A program made the translations under genes and the position numbers. Of a DNA stretch of 64,000 nucleotides, positions 20,419 through 31,959 are shown one piece after another; within the stretch, counting starts at the first letter, position 1; every line of letters starts with the position of its first letter. The notes below the pieces were generated by a model. It did not search any database and was not told the DNA's origin. It saw only the letters and a program-made list of their open reading frames with translations. The stretch comes from Sphaerosporella brunnea (lineage: Eukaryota > Ascomycota > Pezizomycetes > Pezizales > Pyronemataceae), in assembly GCA_008704415.1 (NCBI GenBank), contig VXIS01000047.1:1-64000 (forward strand), in the 5' to 3' direction.

Positions 20419-21428
20419 CAGTGTTGTCAGTAGCCAGCCCAAGTCGCAGTCCACGCAGCCGGCCCACAGCCAGGCTGATAGACCGAGTGATCGATAGTGA
20501 TGCCGACGGGGGGAAGGGCGCAATAGCCTTTGTTAGCATTCTCCAAAAATGCTATGTTTTTACCCCCGCTATGTCTTGCCATCACCTTCGCGTCAAAGTC
20601 GCCGGGTACCACAGTTTGACCTGTCAAAATAGTAGTCAAGATACTCGATCAGAAGAGCCATGAGTCACAGTGCGAACTCCCAACTGGGCCGATTGATGTC
20701 TCCCTTTGTTGAACCTCCTGCTGTTCCTGATATCACCGGGGAGACGGTAGAGATCCCAAGGAGAAGGCGAAACCTGAAGCGCGGACTGACTCCTCTGACC
20801 GGGACTCCTACTGAGGGACGAGGCTCAAAAAAGCGGCCGCTGACCTGCCACATCTATTTGTATGGGGTCAAGTTTCAGCGTGATGGACAGGAGTGGTGGC
20901 GGTGCAGTGAGTGTAAAGGTCCAGACCCGGAGGTGCGAGAATATAAAATCAGCGGATGCTCAACAGACAAAGCAAGCCTATATCCGCTCAAATATCATCG
21001 CATCGGGAAGAATGGCCATGCTGGAGCAGACACAGCGGGTCATGTTGATAAGAATGAGCAACTCCAACTCGATCTTCGACAATCCAAGCGCGCATTGTGC
21101 GATTGGATAGCATGTGCGCATAATCGCTTCTCCCATGTAGAGCACGAAAAGCTTCGGAAATTCTGCAGTCTCCTTAACCCCCGCATCGATGATTTGCTTC
21201 CAACGCATAATACGGTTCAGAAGTGATGCGCTTGCTTCTTCGACTTTCCTGATAGACCTGCGCTGCGGCGTGTGGGGTTGATTGTTGATTGTGCTGGTTT
21301 CGCGAGAGCTCGCTGGTGTGGGGCGAGACCGCCGGCCTTCACAAAACGACGCCAAACAGACTTTCGGGCTTTTTGATCAGCCCGATGCAGCTCGACGCAG
21401 CCGGCCGGGCTAGCTAGTGACAACACTG
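20419..21428 (+). mobile_element. hAT deletion derivative with perfect 8-bp TSD
   Basis: A 1010-bp element. The left end is CAGTGTTGTCAGTAGCCAG and the right end, reverse complemented, is CAGTGTTGTCACTAGCTAG (17 of 19 match). It is flanked by GTCTATCG at 20411-20418 and again at 21429-21436, the 8-bp duplication typical of hAT. Subterminal regions are GC-rich with CCGGCCGGG/GCAGCC motifs. It encodes only the N-terminal DNA-binding half of a transposase, so it cannot move itself, but its ends look intact and could be moved by a full-length relative. The exact TSD means it is fairly young. Confidence 0.93.
20660..21226 (+). CDS. truncated hAT transposase: BED-type finger and N-terminal domain only
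   Basis: 188 codons from an ATG to TGA, uninterrupted. Residues 34-41 (RRRRNLKR) and 56-60 form a basic nuclear-type signal. Residues ~70-122 are a BED-like zinc finger: WWRCSEC (C82, C85), a spacer, then LKYHRIGKNGH (H113, H120). Residues ~139-185 match the start of the hAT catalytic region, with the pattern L-DWI-FSHVEHEKLRKFCSLLNP. The RNase-H-like DDE core and the C-terminal dimerisation domain are absent; the frame stops and the element ends about 200 bp later. What remains could bind the element ends without cutting. That a truncated protein represses transposition is known for other transposons; here it is inference. Confidence 0.75.
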   Translation: MSHSANSQLGRLMSPFVEPPAVPDITGETVEIPRRRRNLKRGLTPLTGTPTEGRGSKKRPLTCHIYLYGVKFQRDGQEWWRCSECKGPDPEVREYKISGCSTDKASLYPLKYHRIGKNGHAGADTAGHVDKNEQLQLDLRQSKRALCDWIACAHNRFSHVEHEKLRKFCSLLNPRIDDLLPTHNTVQK

Positions 21429-21436
21429 GTCTATCG

Positions 21437-22229
21437 AGGGAGTCAAGTATGCATCCGTGATTAGTAGCAATCTGACCGGCAACTATGTTCCGGCGACGCC
21501 TAGCACGCGCGCCAGTCCGAGAAAATGATTGACACGAGTGTTGACAATCAAATAGTGCAGCACCTGCCTCCCGGTATCGCCCGCAGGTGGGGCGTTGCAC
21601 AGTCTTCTTTGTTTGATATGATATCTCGCATTGCTGGCATGTTCGGAATACGGGTCTGCCATTTCGAAACAACATTGTTGGAACATTCATGCTGTGCGTA
21701 AGCCAAGTGGTTGGTTGGTGAAGTGGGGTTTGTCAAATTCAAATTCATACACTCCATGAAATGTGTTTGTTCTTTAGTGTTCCAACACCAGTGCCAGCAG
21801 TAACGGTTTGATCTTATTTTTACTCACGCCATCCCGCATGATGTCCTTTCAGAACAGTCACCTCACAAACTCAATGACAAGCTCCACGTGATGGACCAAT
21901 GTTTTTATATGTTGAGCGCACGCAGGGTTTGAGGCATGTGGTTGCTATGGTTGGTCGTTCCACTCCACCATTTTTTGCTCATATGTCATGGCTCACTCGC
22001 CGTAGTCGGTCACTCACAATCATGAGAAATCATCGCTCACAACCGTCGTTGAAAAGCCACAGTATTATATTGTGAGCGAGAGGGAAGGAGAGCGCATGGG
22101 CACGTCGCTCCGCTATACACGACTTTTCAGCGCTACCGTCACCATGGTAACGCCGGAAACAACAACTTTCCTTCGGATATTTACCTCCTTTATTTTCTGT
22201 GGTCCAGTTACGTATTCCTCACCTTAGGT
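21437..22229. other. no gene seen
   Basis: AT-richer sequence with short frames only. No family match seen. Confidence 0.4.
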
Positions 22230-22620
22230 CAGGACTCTCAACAGCCAGCCCACCCGGCGGGGCTGCGTTGGGCGGATGTGGGCGGATCGCAAAGCGCGGC
22301 TGGCTGGTTGGGCTGCTCAAAAGGCCCGGCTAGCTATGTATTCAGGCTGCAGCCCACGACGTCGACGACAATGACAACAAACACTACCAACCATGATATC
22401 AACTGGTGGTATGAAATGAAACATACATCCCGATTTTCGCCGCGTAAAATGATGACCAGGTGGAAATCACTATGTAGGAGTTTACTATAACAGAACCCTG
22501 CCACGCGCAGTGGCCGGTCGTCACCAGCGATCACTCAGAAGGCCTGGCAGCCGGGCTGGCCGAACGGCGGGCTGTGCCGTTTGGGCTGACGGCAAGGCCC
22601 GCCCAGTTGTTTCAGATAGC
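22230..22620 (+). repeat. hAT-like terminal region, left-facing copy
   Basis: Begins CAGGACTCTCAACAGCC and goes on with a GGGCTGCGTTGGGCGGATG block and AAAAGGCCCGGCT. A ~200-bp interruption (about 22335-22530) separates it from its continuation, CGGGCTGGCCGAACGGCGGG and a GTTTGGGCTGACGG block. The same blocks in the same order run inward from 28308 on the other strand. Confidence 0.6.
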
Positions 22621-22739
22621 TAATGAGCACCCTGACTGCGGTTCGTCATAGATGTAGTAGTCTATAGCTATGGAGTTACCGGTATGACCCTGTCCTATCA
22701 GTCGATTCGTCTTATCTTTTCGTTTTTATAAACTGTTTA

Positions 22740-23110
22740 GGAATGCTGGTTTTGTCATGCCCGTCCCTCCGGCCTATAAGCCTAGAAAGGTACGTTCGGC
22801 CCTGGCAGTAGGCAGAGTGAGCAAAGGACACTGTCGAAGACAGTTAAGGACGTCTCAAAACAAAATAGAAGGCAAAAGCGCAGGACCGCTACCCCGGTAG
22901 CCGCCCTGCTGGCGAATGACTGGTGCCTGAGGCAGGCTTGCATTTGCTTTCCGCCAGCAACGGCGGCTGATGGCACAATCAGGGCATCATGTCGAGACCT
23001 TTAGCAGGGCCGCAGGCCCCGCTGGCAGGCTTTTGCCTAAGGGGCAGCGTAGTCTCTTCTTTCTAAATCTATCATGGCTTCAAGAAGTCGAATACAACAC
23101 GATTGAATCA
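22740..23110 (+). repeat. LINE-like 3' end
   Basis: Closes with GGGGCAGCGTAGTCTCTTC, TTTCTAAATCTATCATGGC and GAATACAACACGATTGAATC, parallel to the confirmed LINE 3' UTR at 12875-13040. No ORF2 sequence is recognisable upstream. Confidence 0.45.
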
Positions 23111-24159
23111 TGAAACCATCAGAGCTGGTGTAATTGTATATAACACTGTACTAGTGAACAGCTGTGTGGTGACCACTCAGCGTGAAGTCAATAGTACAGT
23201 GCAAGTTAATGTAAACTCATATGTACGTTGTATGTCTGTGAAACACAGCGCAGTAAACTAAAGACAGAAGGTAATGGGTTAAAGTAGTAACGTAAAGACA
23301 GGAGGTAGTGCGTTGGGGTCAAGGGGACAAGACCGTCTCACTTCACCGCGAGTACCGGCACGAATAACATCCAGTACAACAAAGTGAGCATGTCAGCGGT
23401 CCCTGGCAGCTGTGGGTCCTGCATCGGTCACCCAGCCCTTCCTCCAGACCAGACTGGATTGCACGTGACGCTTTTGTTTTCAGGCAGGACCAGGACTGGC
23501 AGCCTTTTGTACATCACGGCTCGAAGCACCGGATTCCAAATATGGTTTTCCTCGCCTTTTTACTGGCCAAAATCATATCCGGTACGAGAGATCTATCAGG
23601 CTTCGCGGTGCTGCTTTCCATGCGAGGAGTGAGGAGATCCCACGACACTGAACAAAGGCCTTAGGCAACTGTGTATAGACTTTCTGTGCTTCCTTTTTCA
23701 AAGAACGCTGGGGCTTCGATTGAGGAGGTCTGGGAACTCTGGCTGTCGGCAGACATTGTGCTGCACGTTGGGATTCGGCGGCGGTTGAGCTTCGGTCGTG
23801 GTTGGTAAGGGTACTGACGACCATGCTGATGGTCACGCCATAGCCAAGTAAAAGTTATAACTCTGGCGAGGTATGTGCAGCGGCTTTCTTGTTTATTTGA
23901 CATATTCACTGCCACCCCAAAAAGTTCCACCGCCGCGCGCATGGCAAAGGGTCACGGCGCCCAAATACCACCGAGATCTACTCTTCTACGTCAACCAAGC
24001 TTACCAATCATTCAGCCGACCGTAATTACCGGCTGTCTTGTCCAATTCGTGGGTCCCGCGGACTGAACCGCAGTGGCTAGTTGCGGTCCCTCTTGAGTGA
24101 GAAGTAGACTGGACTGCGGCATACGGTCCAGTCTGGACTGCAGTCTTAGACGTATTGTG
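23111..24159. other. no gene seen
   Basis: No coding region or repeat that I can name. Confidence 0.4.
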
Positions 24160-24235
24160 AGGAGAACTGCTCCGAGTACTGCTCACGAACAGGACGATGT
24201 GATGCAGCCGTTCTAGAAGAAACTAAGCGGACACT
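24160..24235 (+). repeat. dispersed repeat fragment
   Basis: CTGCTCCGAGTACTGCTCACG, a GAGGACGATGTGATGCAG-type block and GAAACTAAGCGGACA match 47815-47885 closely. It belongs to the repeat family that also occurs at 47560-48440. Confidence 0.5.
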
Positions 24236-25947
24236 ACTGAGGCCTGCGGCTCCTCTAAAACAAGGACAAAGGAAAAACACACCAGGCGAAATAAGCGCAC
24301 CAAAGAAAATCGTAACATGCCATGACACAGAATCTCGACACACGATGCCTTTGTCAGGCCAGGCTCCAACTCTGGTAGTGCGTGGGGCATATATCGCGCA
24401 TTGTTAAGAAAGTTCAGTAGGCTGCCTGAACCTCCCTTGGTGCTACCGACTGACCGAGTCTGTCAAAGCTTTTGCGACCGAACAAAAACCTTGACTGCTC
24501 AAGGAGTACGAGCCAAAAATATATGACGTGATATCACCTGCGTGAAGCCCGGTAGCGTGGTCCGCGTGCTGTGATTTTACTGGCTGACGCACATGAATTG
24601 CCGCTTGCAGAGTTCACTTTCGACACTGACACTGATTTGAACGATACCTCGGTGGTATGATTTGTCTTTGGCCTTCAGTACCCGAGGCAGACCATGATTT
24701 ATACCTCAAGTATCTAAGCACGGCACATGCTGGCAGGATTCATGTGAGGTGCTGAACAAGCGGGAGGAATCATTAGGAGTTGGTAACGAGTGTGCACCTC
24801 TGTCAATGCTTTGCGGGGGAAGCAATTCCAAATTTCCTTCTCCGATATGAAGATCGACCTTGTGGCCGTTCTCAGGTACTGATAGCATGCAACGCTAATG
24901 CCTGAGGAAATGCGGCGCAATCGGCATGGCAGATTACCCACGAGCGCTGCCAGCTCACGCACAAAGCTGGAGCGGCGAGCACGAGCCCGCTCGAGTCTAT
25001 GTATTTTTGCGTTCGAGTCCGCTCGATCGAAAAATTGTCATCCGAGCTTTCCAGATAGCACGGTGTTTCGCCGCCGGAACCCTCAAGGTGACTCCCCGTC
25101 CTACAAACATCCCGCCCCCCCCCCCCCCCCAATGTACAGCCAACGCTCAGCGCACATATGGAAGAAGATGCGATGCGAGCATTCAACAAAGAGCTCAGTA
25201 GACGTTGGGGTAAGGACCTGCCTGCATTTCTCACTGCTGTTTACCTCGCTCCAATGGAATTAGATACATTGCACGCAGCCGCGGGGGCGCGGACGCTCAG
25301 CGGACAGACGACATCATAGTATACCGGATTTCTCTACACCCGTAGGACAGTATTTCGTGAGGAGGTTGCAGGGACCTCTTGCAGACACCTCGCAAAAAAG
25401 ACCGCAACGGAGGAGCTCTCAGGATCAGAGGCAGACCCCGGAACGGAGGCTGATACTGAAGCTGATGCTGACCAACAGGCATCACTTTAAACAGGCTCAT
25501 CCTGTCCAGTTTCCTCCACCACCGCGAGGATCATGTCGAGTCATTGACGCCATGTTATCGAGTGTGAACCGGCCGAACGGGTCATTCAGGATGGGTGGGT
25601 GAATCGAGTGGGTTACCTTCACGTCACGGCAAATTGAAGGTGGGCAGAATGCGAATGCGGATCCATCCCGACCCAGCCTTCCCGCACTGTGATTGCGGCG
25701 TGGGCACCGTCGTTCCACCGGCATTTGAACCCAGTTTGAACTTACTTCATGTTTTCATGTTTCTTTCAATGCCGATTAAGATTCCTCCAATGCACATTTT
25801 AAGGGTACAAATGCCCGGGCGAAAATTCAAGTGCCGCGCGCGTCATTTGTACGAATCGCCGCCAGCTACTCACGAGTAATACTGTCGTCTTAAACATCCA
25901 ACCCACCAACGATCTTGACTTCTCCCACTTCGAACCGATCAATCACG
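24236..25947. other. no gene seen; C16 run; upstream of the F-box gene
   Basis: Holds a 16-C run at 25115-25130 and CTCGAG-type motifs near 24990-25030. The last 80 bases before the ATG at 25948 are rich in C and A and should be the 5' UTR of the F-box/ankyrin gene. No TATA box stands out. Confidence 0.4.
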
Positions 25948-27198
25948 ATGTCGTCAACGACGCCATTCCCACGCTTGCCGACTGAGCTTTGGCTCGACAT
26001 CGGGGACCTGCTGACGTCCTTCGATCTCTGCAGCCTGACGCGAACCTGCCGATATTTCAACCTTACATTCACGCTGGCGCTTTTCCGGTGCGCCAGAGAC
26101 AGCCCGGGCCAGTATCTGCAGCGCATGATGACGAACGACAACCACATCCCGGTGCTGCGATATCTCCTGGACGAGGGGCTGCCGGTGGATTGCACGATCA
26201 GCCTGGGCGACCTGCCTGACTTCGAAGTGGAGATGTGCACGCTGCTGCACTTGGCCGCGTGCAGCGGCAGCGCCGCGCTGGCCCGGCTCCTGATCGAGCG
26301 CGGGGCACAGATCTCGGCGCCCGTGGAGGTCGGTCGGGCGCGAGTGGGGCTGTTCCTCCGGGACCTCGACCGCATCTTCCCCACGTTGCGCGGCTGGACC
26401 CCGCTGCACTGTGCCGTGATGCGGCGGCAGTCGGGCATGGCGGGGCTGCTGATGCGCAACGGAGCAAACGTCTTGGCCGCGGACGCGGAAGGGTGGACGG
26501 CGCTGCATTACGCGGCGATGCCCGGGGATCTGGAGGTCGCCGTGCTGCTGGTCGAGAGAGGTGCAAATGTGTCGGCCATGGATGAGGAGTCCTTGACGCC
26601 CCTGCACCGCGCGGCCATGGCCTTGTATGGGCATGTGGAGGTCGCCCGCGTGCTCATCGAAAACGGCGCAGACGTCACGCCTTCAGATGAGGAGGGGGTG
26701 ACCCCGCTTGACTACGCGGCGAGAGGGGGGCACAAGGAGGTGGCGCGTCTGCTCATCGACCGTGGAGCCTGGGTCTCGTCCACAGACCATGCCGGAGAGA
26801 CGCCACTACACGCGGCGGCCAGGTACGGGTGCGCGGAGATCGCCAGGCTGCTAATCGAGAGCGGCGCACAGGTCTCGGCCAAAGACTATGCGGGCCTGAC
26901 CCCGCTGCATCGTGCGGCGAGCTACGGCTCCTACGACGTCGCGCTGCTGCTCATCGAGCGCGGCGGCAGCCTCTCCGACACCGGCGCGTGCGGGCGGACC
27001 CCGCTGCACTGCGCCGCGATGTATGACCGGCTGCTGGTCGCCGCGCTGCTCATCGACAAGGGCGCCGACCGCGCCACCGTGGATGCGAACGGCCGCACGC
27101 CGTTTATGGCCGCGGAGGAGCGCCGGCACCTGGAGATGCTGTGGCTGCTGTGTCGGAACCCACAGTCGGGCCGTCCCAGGCAGGCCCAGTCTCCGTGA
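25948..27198 (+). CDS. F-box and ankyrin-repeat protein
   Basis: 416 aa, single exon. Residues ~8-45 (LPTELWLDIGDLL, then LCSLTRTCRYFN) form an F-box, the segment that binds Skp1 in SCF ubiquitin ligases. About nine ankyrin repeats follow with the usual T-P-L-H-x-A-A and L-L-I-E-x-G-A signatures. Repeat 1 is followed by an insertion of ~25 residues (VEVGRARVG...FPTLRG); the last repeat is degenerate (TPFMAAEERR). The likely role is a substrate receptor that recruits a target for ubiquitylation; the target cannot be read from sequence. I start at the ATG at 25948; the frame is open 11 codons further without an ATG. The gene is clearly richer in G+C than its flanks and has no stop or frameshift. 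It lies between inverted hAT-like termini (22230-22620 and 28175-28308). Confidence 0.88.
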   Translation: MSSTTPFPRLPTELWLDIGDLLTSFDLCSLTRTCRYFNLTFTLALFRCARDSPGQYLQRMMTNDNHIPVLRYLLDEGLPVDCTISLGDLPDFEVEMCTLLHLAACSGSAALARLLIERGAQISAPVEVGRARVGLFLRDLDRIFPTLRGWTPLHCAVMRRQSGMAGLLMRNGANVLAADAEGWTALHYAAMPGDLEVAVLLVERGANVSAMDEESLTPLHRAAMALYGHVEVARVLIENGADVTPSDEEGVTPLDYAARGGHKEVARLLIDRGAWVSSTDHAGETPLHAAARYGCAEIARLLIESGAQVSAKDYAGLTPLHRAASYGSYDVALLLIERGGSLSDTGACGRTPLHCAAMYDRLLVAALLIDKGADRATVDANGRTPFMAAEERRHLEMLWLLCRNPQSGRPRQAQSP

Positions 27199-28174
27199 GC
27201 GCCTTGCGAATCTTGGACTGCATGAATTTCTTTTTATGTTGGATTTATTCCTATGTTTGTTATCGTCGCGCAATATATTTCTCTTGCTGCCGTAACCGAT
27301 GATACAGCCCTCACAGCCGCGGTCTGGTGTGATGCCACCCGTGCAGTCAATAATGTACAATACCATCGCGTCCCAGGTTCTCCGGCGTCGCGGTAATGTT
27401 GATCAGCCCTCCCACGGCCGCTCCCCCGGCCGACACCGTCTGTCAAATCTTCACTGTGAAACGTTTCCATAGGGGCTGACAATGTGATTCTGTATTGCGT
27501 GCCTGGCCGGGCGAGCGTTGCAATGTCAAGGCCCAACTTGAGGGAATCGATTTTGTTAATTGACGCCTATCAGATACAGGGCGCGATGCAGGGCGCGATG
27601 GAAGTTATGATGTCCTAAGCACCTCACAAACACTCCCTCTTGGAGTGCGACCGGCGGTGCGTCGCAGCGGCACCACGTCGGCACGGATGTGTCGTTCAGA
27701 GAACATAGTCTCCGCACGTGTGACAGACAGTGGCCGAAACCCGCTGAATCCAATAGCTGGATTGACCCGTTACATCACTGCCCTGACGGATGTTACTGGC
27801 GAATGTCCGGATTGACTATATCAGCTGCCATGGTTGTCCCGACCATCACCCTCGCTCTCCATGTCCTCGTCATGCACAGGTACCAGCCCCGCCAGTGCCT
27901 TCGCACATATCGCCGCGCATACGGCGGCACATCTCATTGGAGACTCGCCGAGAAACGCAAGTCCCTACATTCGAATCCAACATCCTCCCATCCGTGACTG
28001 CAACGTTTTGTTTCAATCCTGTTGCATTCGACGGCATGCGGTCATCGCAACATATAGAAGAGAGACGGTACTACACCTTAGGAACAGGCCTACTGCTGGG
28101 CCCTGCGACTCTCTTCAAGAAAGAAAACCAGGAATTCGCGATGCACAACAGACGGAAAAGTCTGCGCCGGCTGC
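27199..28174. other. no gene seen; 3' side of the F-box gene
   Basis: AT-rich just after the stop, as expected of a 3' UTR. A short direct repeat, GGGCGCGATGCA, occurs at about 27578-27600. Nothing else recognised. Confidence 0.4.
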
Positions 28175-28308
28175 TTTAAGCAGCCAGCCCGGCGGGCTAT
28201 TTGCATCAGCTCAAACGGCCCTGCCCGCTGTCGGGCCAGCCGGGCCTTTTGATCAGCCCACATCCGCCCAACGCAGCCTGACGGGCGGGCTGGCTGTTGA
28301 GAACACTA
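28175..28308 (-). repeat. hAT-like terminal region, right-facing copy
   Basis: Read on the minus strand from 28308: TAGTGTTCTCAACAGCC, then a CAGGCTGCGTTGGGCGGATG block, AAAAGGCCCGGCTGGCC, GGGCAGGGCCGTTTGAGC and CCCGCCGGGCTGGCTG. Same order as 22230-22620. The outer end resembles the TIR of the hAT element at 20419-21428. Confidence 0.65.
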
Positions 28309-31300
28309 GCTGCCGATGATAATTCTGTAGGGTGATCGCAACGCGCGCTGGCTCCAGGGGTGGCTTTGCGGAAGAGCCTGTTGGTCTTCTTCTGTGCATT
28401 AAATTATCGTAGTGAAGTACCGAGTGATCCTCAGTGCAGCAACTATCATTGCATTGGGACTACAGTGACGTATCCCAAGGTCATTGTCAAGTACGCAGCG
28501 ATATTACCTCCAACACCACGAAAACTGATTATTCCCTAACTCCACATCCACGCCACCAGGCTGCTAGGTAAACGTTCCTGCTCAGCGCAAAGCATTCCAA
28601 CAGCCGCGCGGTCATTGGCACTGCGCCCTATAGCCACGAACGATTGGAAACTGTGCTGCGCTGGGCTTATGCCACTGTTTCACGCGCCGAACTCCAACAA
28701 AGGAGCATGCCTTCGGCAGCCCTGGAGTCTGCTGGAGGGTGCAGCTTACCAGCAGTGCAACAGGAGGATGACCGACGTCGATATCCATCCAATCAGGCGA
28801 AACCGTGGCTGGCCCTGAAACTTTCCAGTGGCACCAGCTTCACTATGTGCATCGGCACGTCAGAAGGAAACTTTCGGGCGTTCCGCACGCCTTAGACCCC
28901 TATAACAGACAACAAGTACACGTCATTGTTGGTGAACCGGGCGCGTCTCCGCGCTCACGTTCATGCTCCCGTTCTGTGATCAGCAACCTTGGGTTTGTTC
29001 AAGGTTAACATCTCTCCCCCTTCCATCATGACCCCACGGACTGACTGTCATCTGCACACGTGTGCTTCGTTCACAACTGTGGAGACAATCAATCTTGTCG
29101 CTAACAAAAGGTAGCGCTAGAGTTTGCGTCTGATTGAGTTGGTCATGTTAGTCAGGAGGAGGCATCCGACAGTTCATCAGACGATGAGACCGCAAGGTGA
29201 TTATTTCTTGTATCCATCCAACTGCCACCTCCGATTGCATCGCCAGTGTAGCGAGCCTGAAATATAAAAAGCAGCGAGAAAACAACACGGAGATATTTCA
29301 AATCCATGGACTCACAAAGAAGCACGTAAAAACCGAAATAGCACTCGCGGCCACGGATGGGTGTCTCAGTCCAAAGCTTGACGCCGTGAACATGGCTGGC
29401 CAGGAGCATCGAAAGCCGTCGGCAATTTCTCAAAATTTCGGTGCTGGTGGTGTCGATGTCGCCAGCCCGCTTGCTACCCCTGGAGGCGTTGCCGAAGGGT
29501 CGCCGATTAGGCTTATATCAAATTCTTTTGAGCGCGGCTGCAATTCCATCTGGTGTTTATCAGCGCTGAAATGGGTTGTACAGAGTTCAGGGGGCCCGGC
29601 GGGACAACAATGTGGGCGACAGAACAAAGGGGAGTACTCCAGAGGCGGGGCGGTCAGAAAATCCCACAAACGACGAGGTGATCAGCCTTTGTGGGTGCAG
29701 CTCGCTTCCGAGTAACGGTTCTGTATTCTGAATGCGGTCGGATGTGGTACCCAACCTCGCACAGTATTATAGTGCTTACATCCCCTGTTCGGGAGATGCT
29801 ACTCGTTCATCACTTGGTCAATAGTGCTCGATATCGTTGAAGACACAACCAGTATGTCCACGATGATTCCGACGCCCTCGGTTTGAGCATTCAGTGATAA
29901 GAACGTGTGATGGTGTTTGCACCTGAACTATCGGCACATAAGAGTCTCTTAGCACATCTGCGCCTACGTGGGCGCAGGCTTTCATTTCATTCAGAGGCCA
30001 CGATGATGTGGCACAGTCCCCAATGCGTGGTTTGTGTCATCGCTGGGTGCAGACTGCGAGCGGCGGCGGATGTTGCAGGATCCGTTCTCAACAACACCTA
30101 GCTCCACTCATGACTCACTGCAGTGCACTAAGCCTGGGTAAAAAAACAGCGATGATTTCCTATACAACGCCATCAGTGTGAAATACGCTCCGGCGCGGTG
30201 GGAAGGGCTATCTCTACCCCGCCCCGTGAGTTGAAGACTGCTGGGCTGTCGTTTTCGCCAAGTCGGTGGTCGAGCATACTTCGTCGCATAAGGACCTATC
30301 CGCCTGCACACAGAGCGGCCTGCCATGACGTTGTGCTCGATAGGGTAGTACTGGCATCTACCAAGGTTTCCCACCTGCTGGACCGCCCAAGTTCACCGTT
30401 CCACGTGCGTGTTTAGGAGAGCGACGTCGGTCGTTGGCGGCTCCTTCTCCTTTCTCATCCCTAAATCGCACCCAAATATTTGAACGTTGACAGTCAGGCT
30501 GAGACAGCCGAACGAACACCACTGGGTAAATGCGCATAATCTCTCTAATATCGAATCGCCCCGCTAGCCCGGGGAAATGGAAGTTCACTCGCGTTTTATT
30601 GTCCTTGACTTCATTATTATTCACGTTGATTGGTAGCAGAGCATAAGGCTCGCACATTGTTCGATCTGCACAGCAAGTGTGCTGTTGAATTGGAACGGTT
30701 GTTGATGATGTGATCTTGGCGGGTGATGTCTTGATTTGGAAGAGTTATGATGCGCGAAATCCCACTACACTCATTCAAACTCTAGGTACAAGTCTGTACA
30801 GCTCAGTTTAGATGATACAGGATCGCCAGATTGCCCGAATCTGCAAGTACTGCTGGATAGCTGACGAGTCGAGAGTGGCGTAAATGCTTAGAAATTGCGA
30901 CTGGGAAAATTGGTGGCAGCATTGAGGAGAATTGTGAACACAAACGGCGGGTGTGAACTGCGACAAAATTTGCAAATCTATCCGCGGAACGAGGACACGC
31001 CGGACGTTTACGCATGTACCCGTGTAGCTGGCCACACAGGCCACGCTGGCGTCCGCCTTCATAACGTTCGCACAACCGGTTTCTGGAGTTGCGCATCAGG
31101 CCTCTCGCACCGAGCACGACTCGACTTCAAAGAAGCGCGAGCTGGGCTCGACTCCGTCTACTGAAATCACGTTTCGCCGGCAGGTTCCCTGACGGGACCG
31201 AATTGCTTAACACGTTGTCTAGCAGCGCGTTCGGCAGGCAAGTCTAAAACAGCTTTTGCTACCGAATCTGCACCGTTCTAATCGTCATAATTACTATGTG

Positions 31301-31959
31301 CCGCTGGGAGTGGCAGCGGGTAACAGAGCTTCTTGCTACGAAGCGGCGCTGCCGACGCTCAAGCTTGCAACTGCTGGTCTGCGGCGCGGTGGATATATGA
31401 TATTGTGCGTCATCTGTAGTGGCGGCATGTGAGAGTTCAGACGGAGCGACGGGAGTTGGTACATCCAGTGCGGGCGAACACCAGCTTCACATCATCGCAG
31501 TTGCCCAAACAGGGGTTTTTCAGCGACTACGGTTTCCCCCCATCATATGCTTCGATCTGACATGCATGCAGCACGGTTCTGTTCATATGTTTTGGCTGCG
31601 GAACTCGCACTTCTTTGTACAGTTGATCCACGTGAGCTTCCGGCTCGCGCCTTTTTCGCAATCAGTGCGAGTCATGGTGTTCAGCATACCCAACCAAACG
31701 AGCCATGGGCCTTGGTCATTCTCGGCTGGTACAACGGGGGAACGTTGCTTGGCTGGGTGCAAGAGCTGCGTGCAAGGGCTGGGTGCAGGGCTTGCCGATG
31801 ATACAGTAAATGCGATTGATCATGTGTGATTTGCCTTCACTTGCGCGTTGGTATTGCCGAGAGCAAGTTTAGGGCACGGCATGATTGGACGGGTCATAAA
31901 CCAGCACTCGCGTTTCCCCATTTTGTACCCTCAACCCTCCTCGAAACCCCAGATCTACC
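28309..31959. other. 3.6 kb with no supported gene
   Basis: Only short or non-ATG frames, none with a domain. Small CTCGA-type motifs near 31115-31160 echo the dispersed repeat family. Otherwise I see nothing in it. Confidence 0.4.

Noticed and set aside
22230..28308. A single 6.1-kb hAT element carrying the F-box/ankyrin gene
   Set aside because: The 8-bp flanks do not match and no transposase lies inside, so it is kept only as a hypothesis among the findings.
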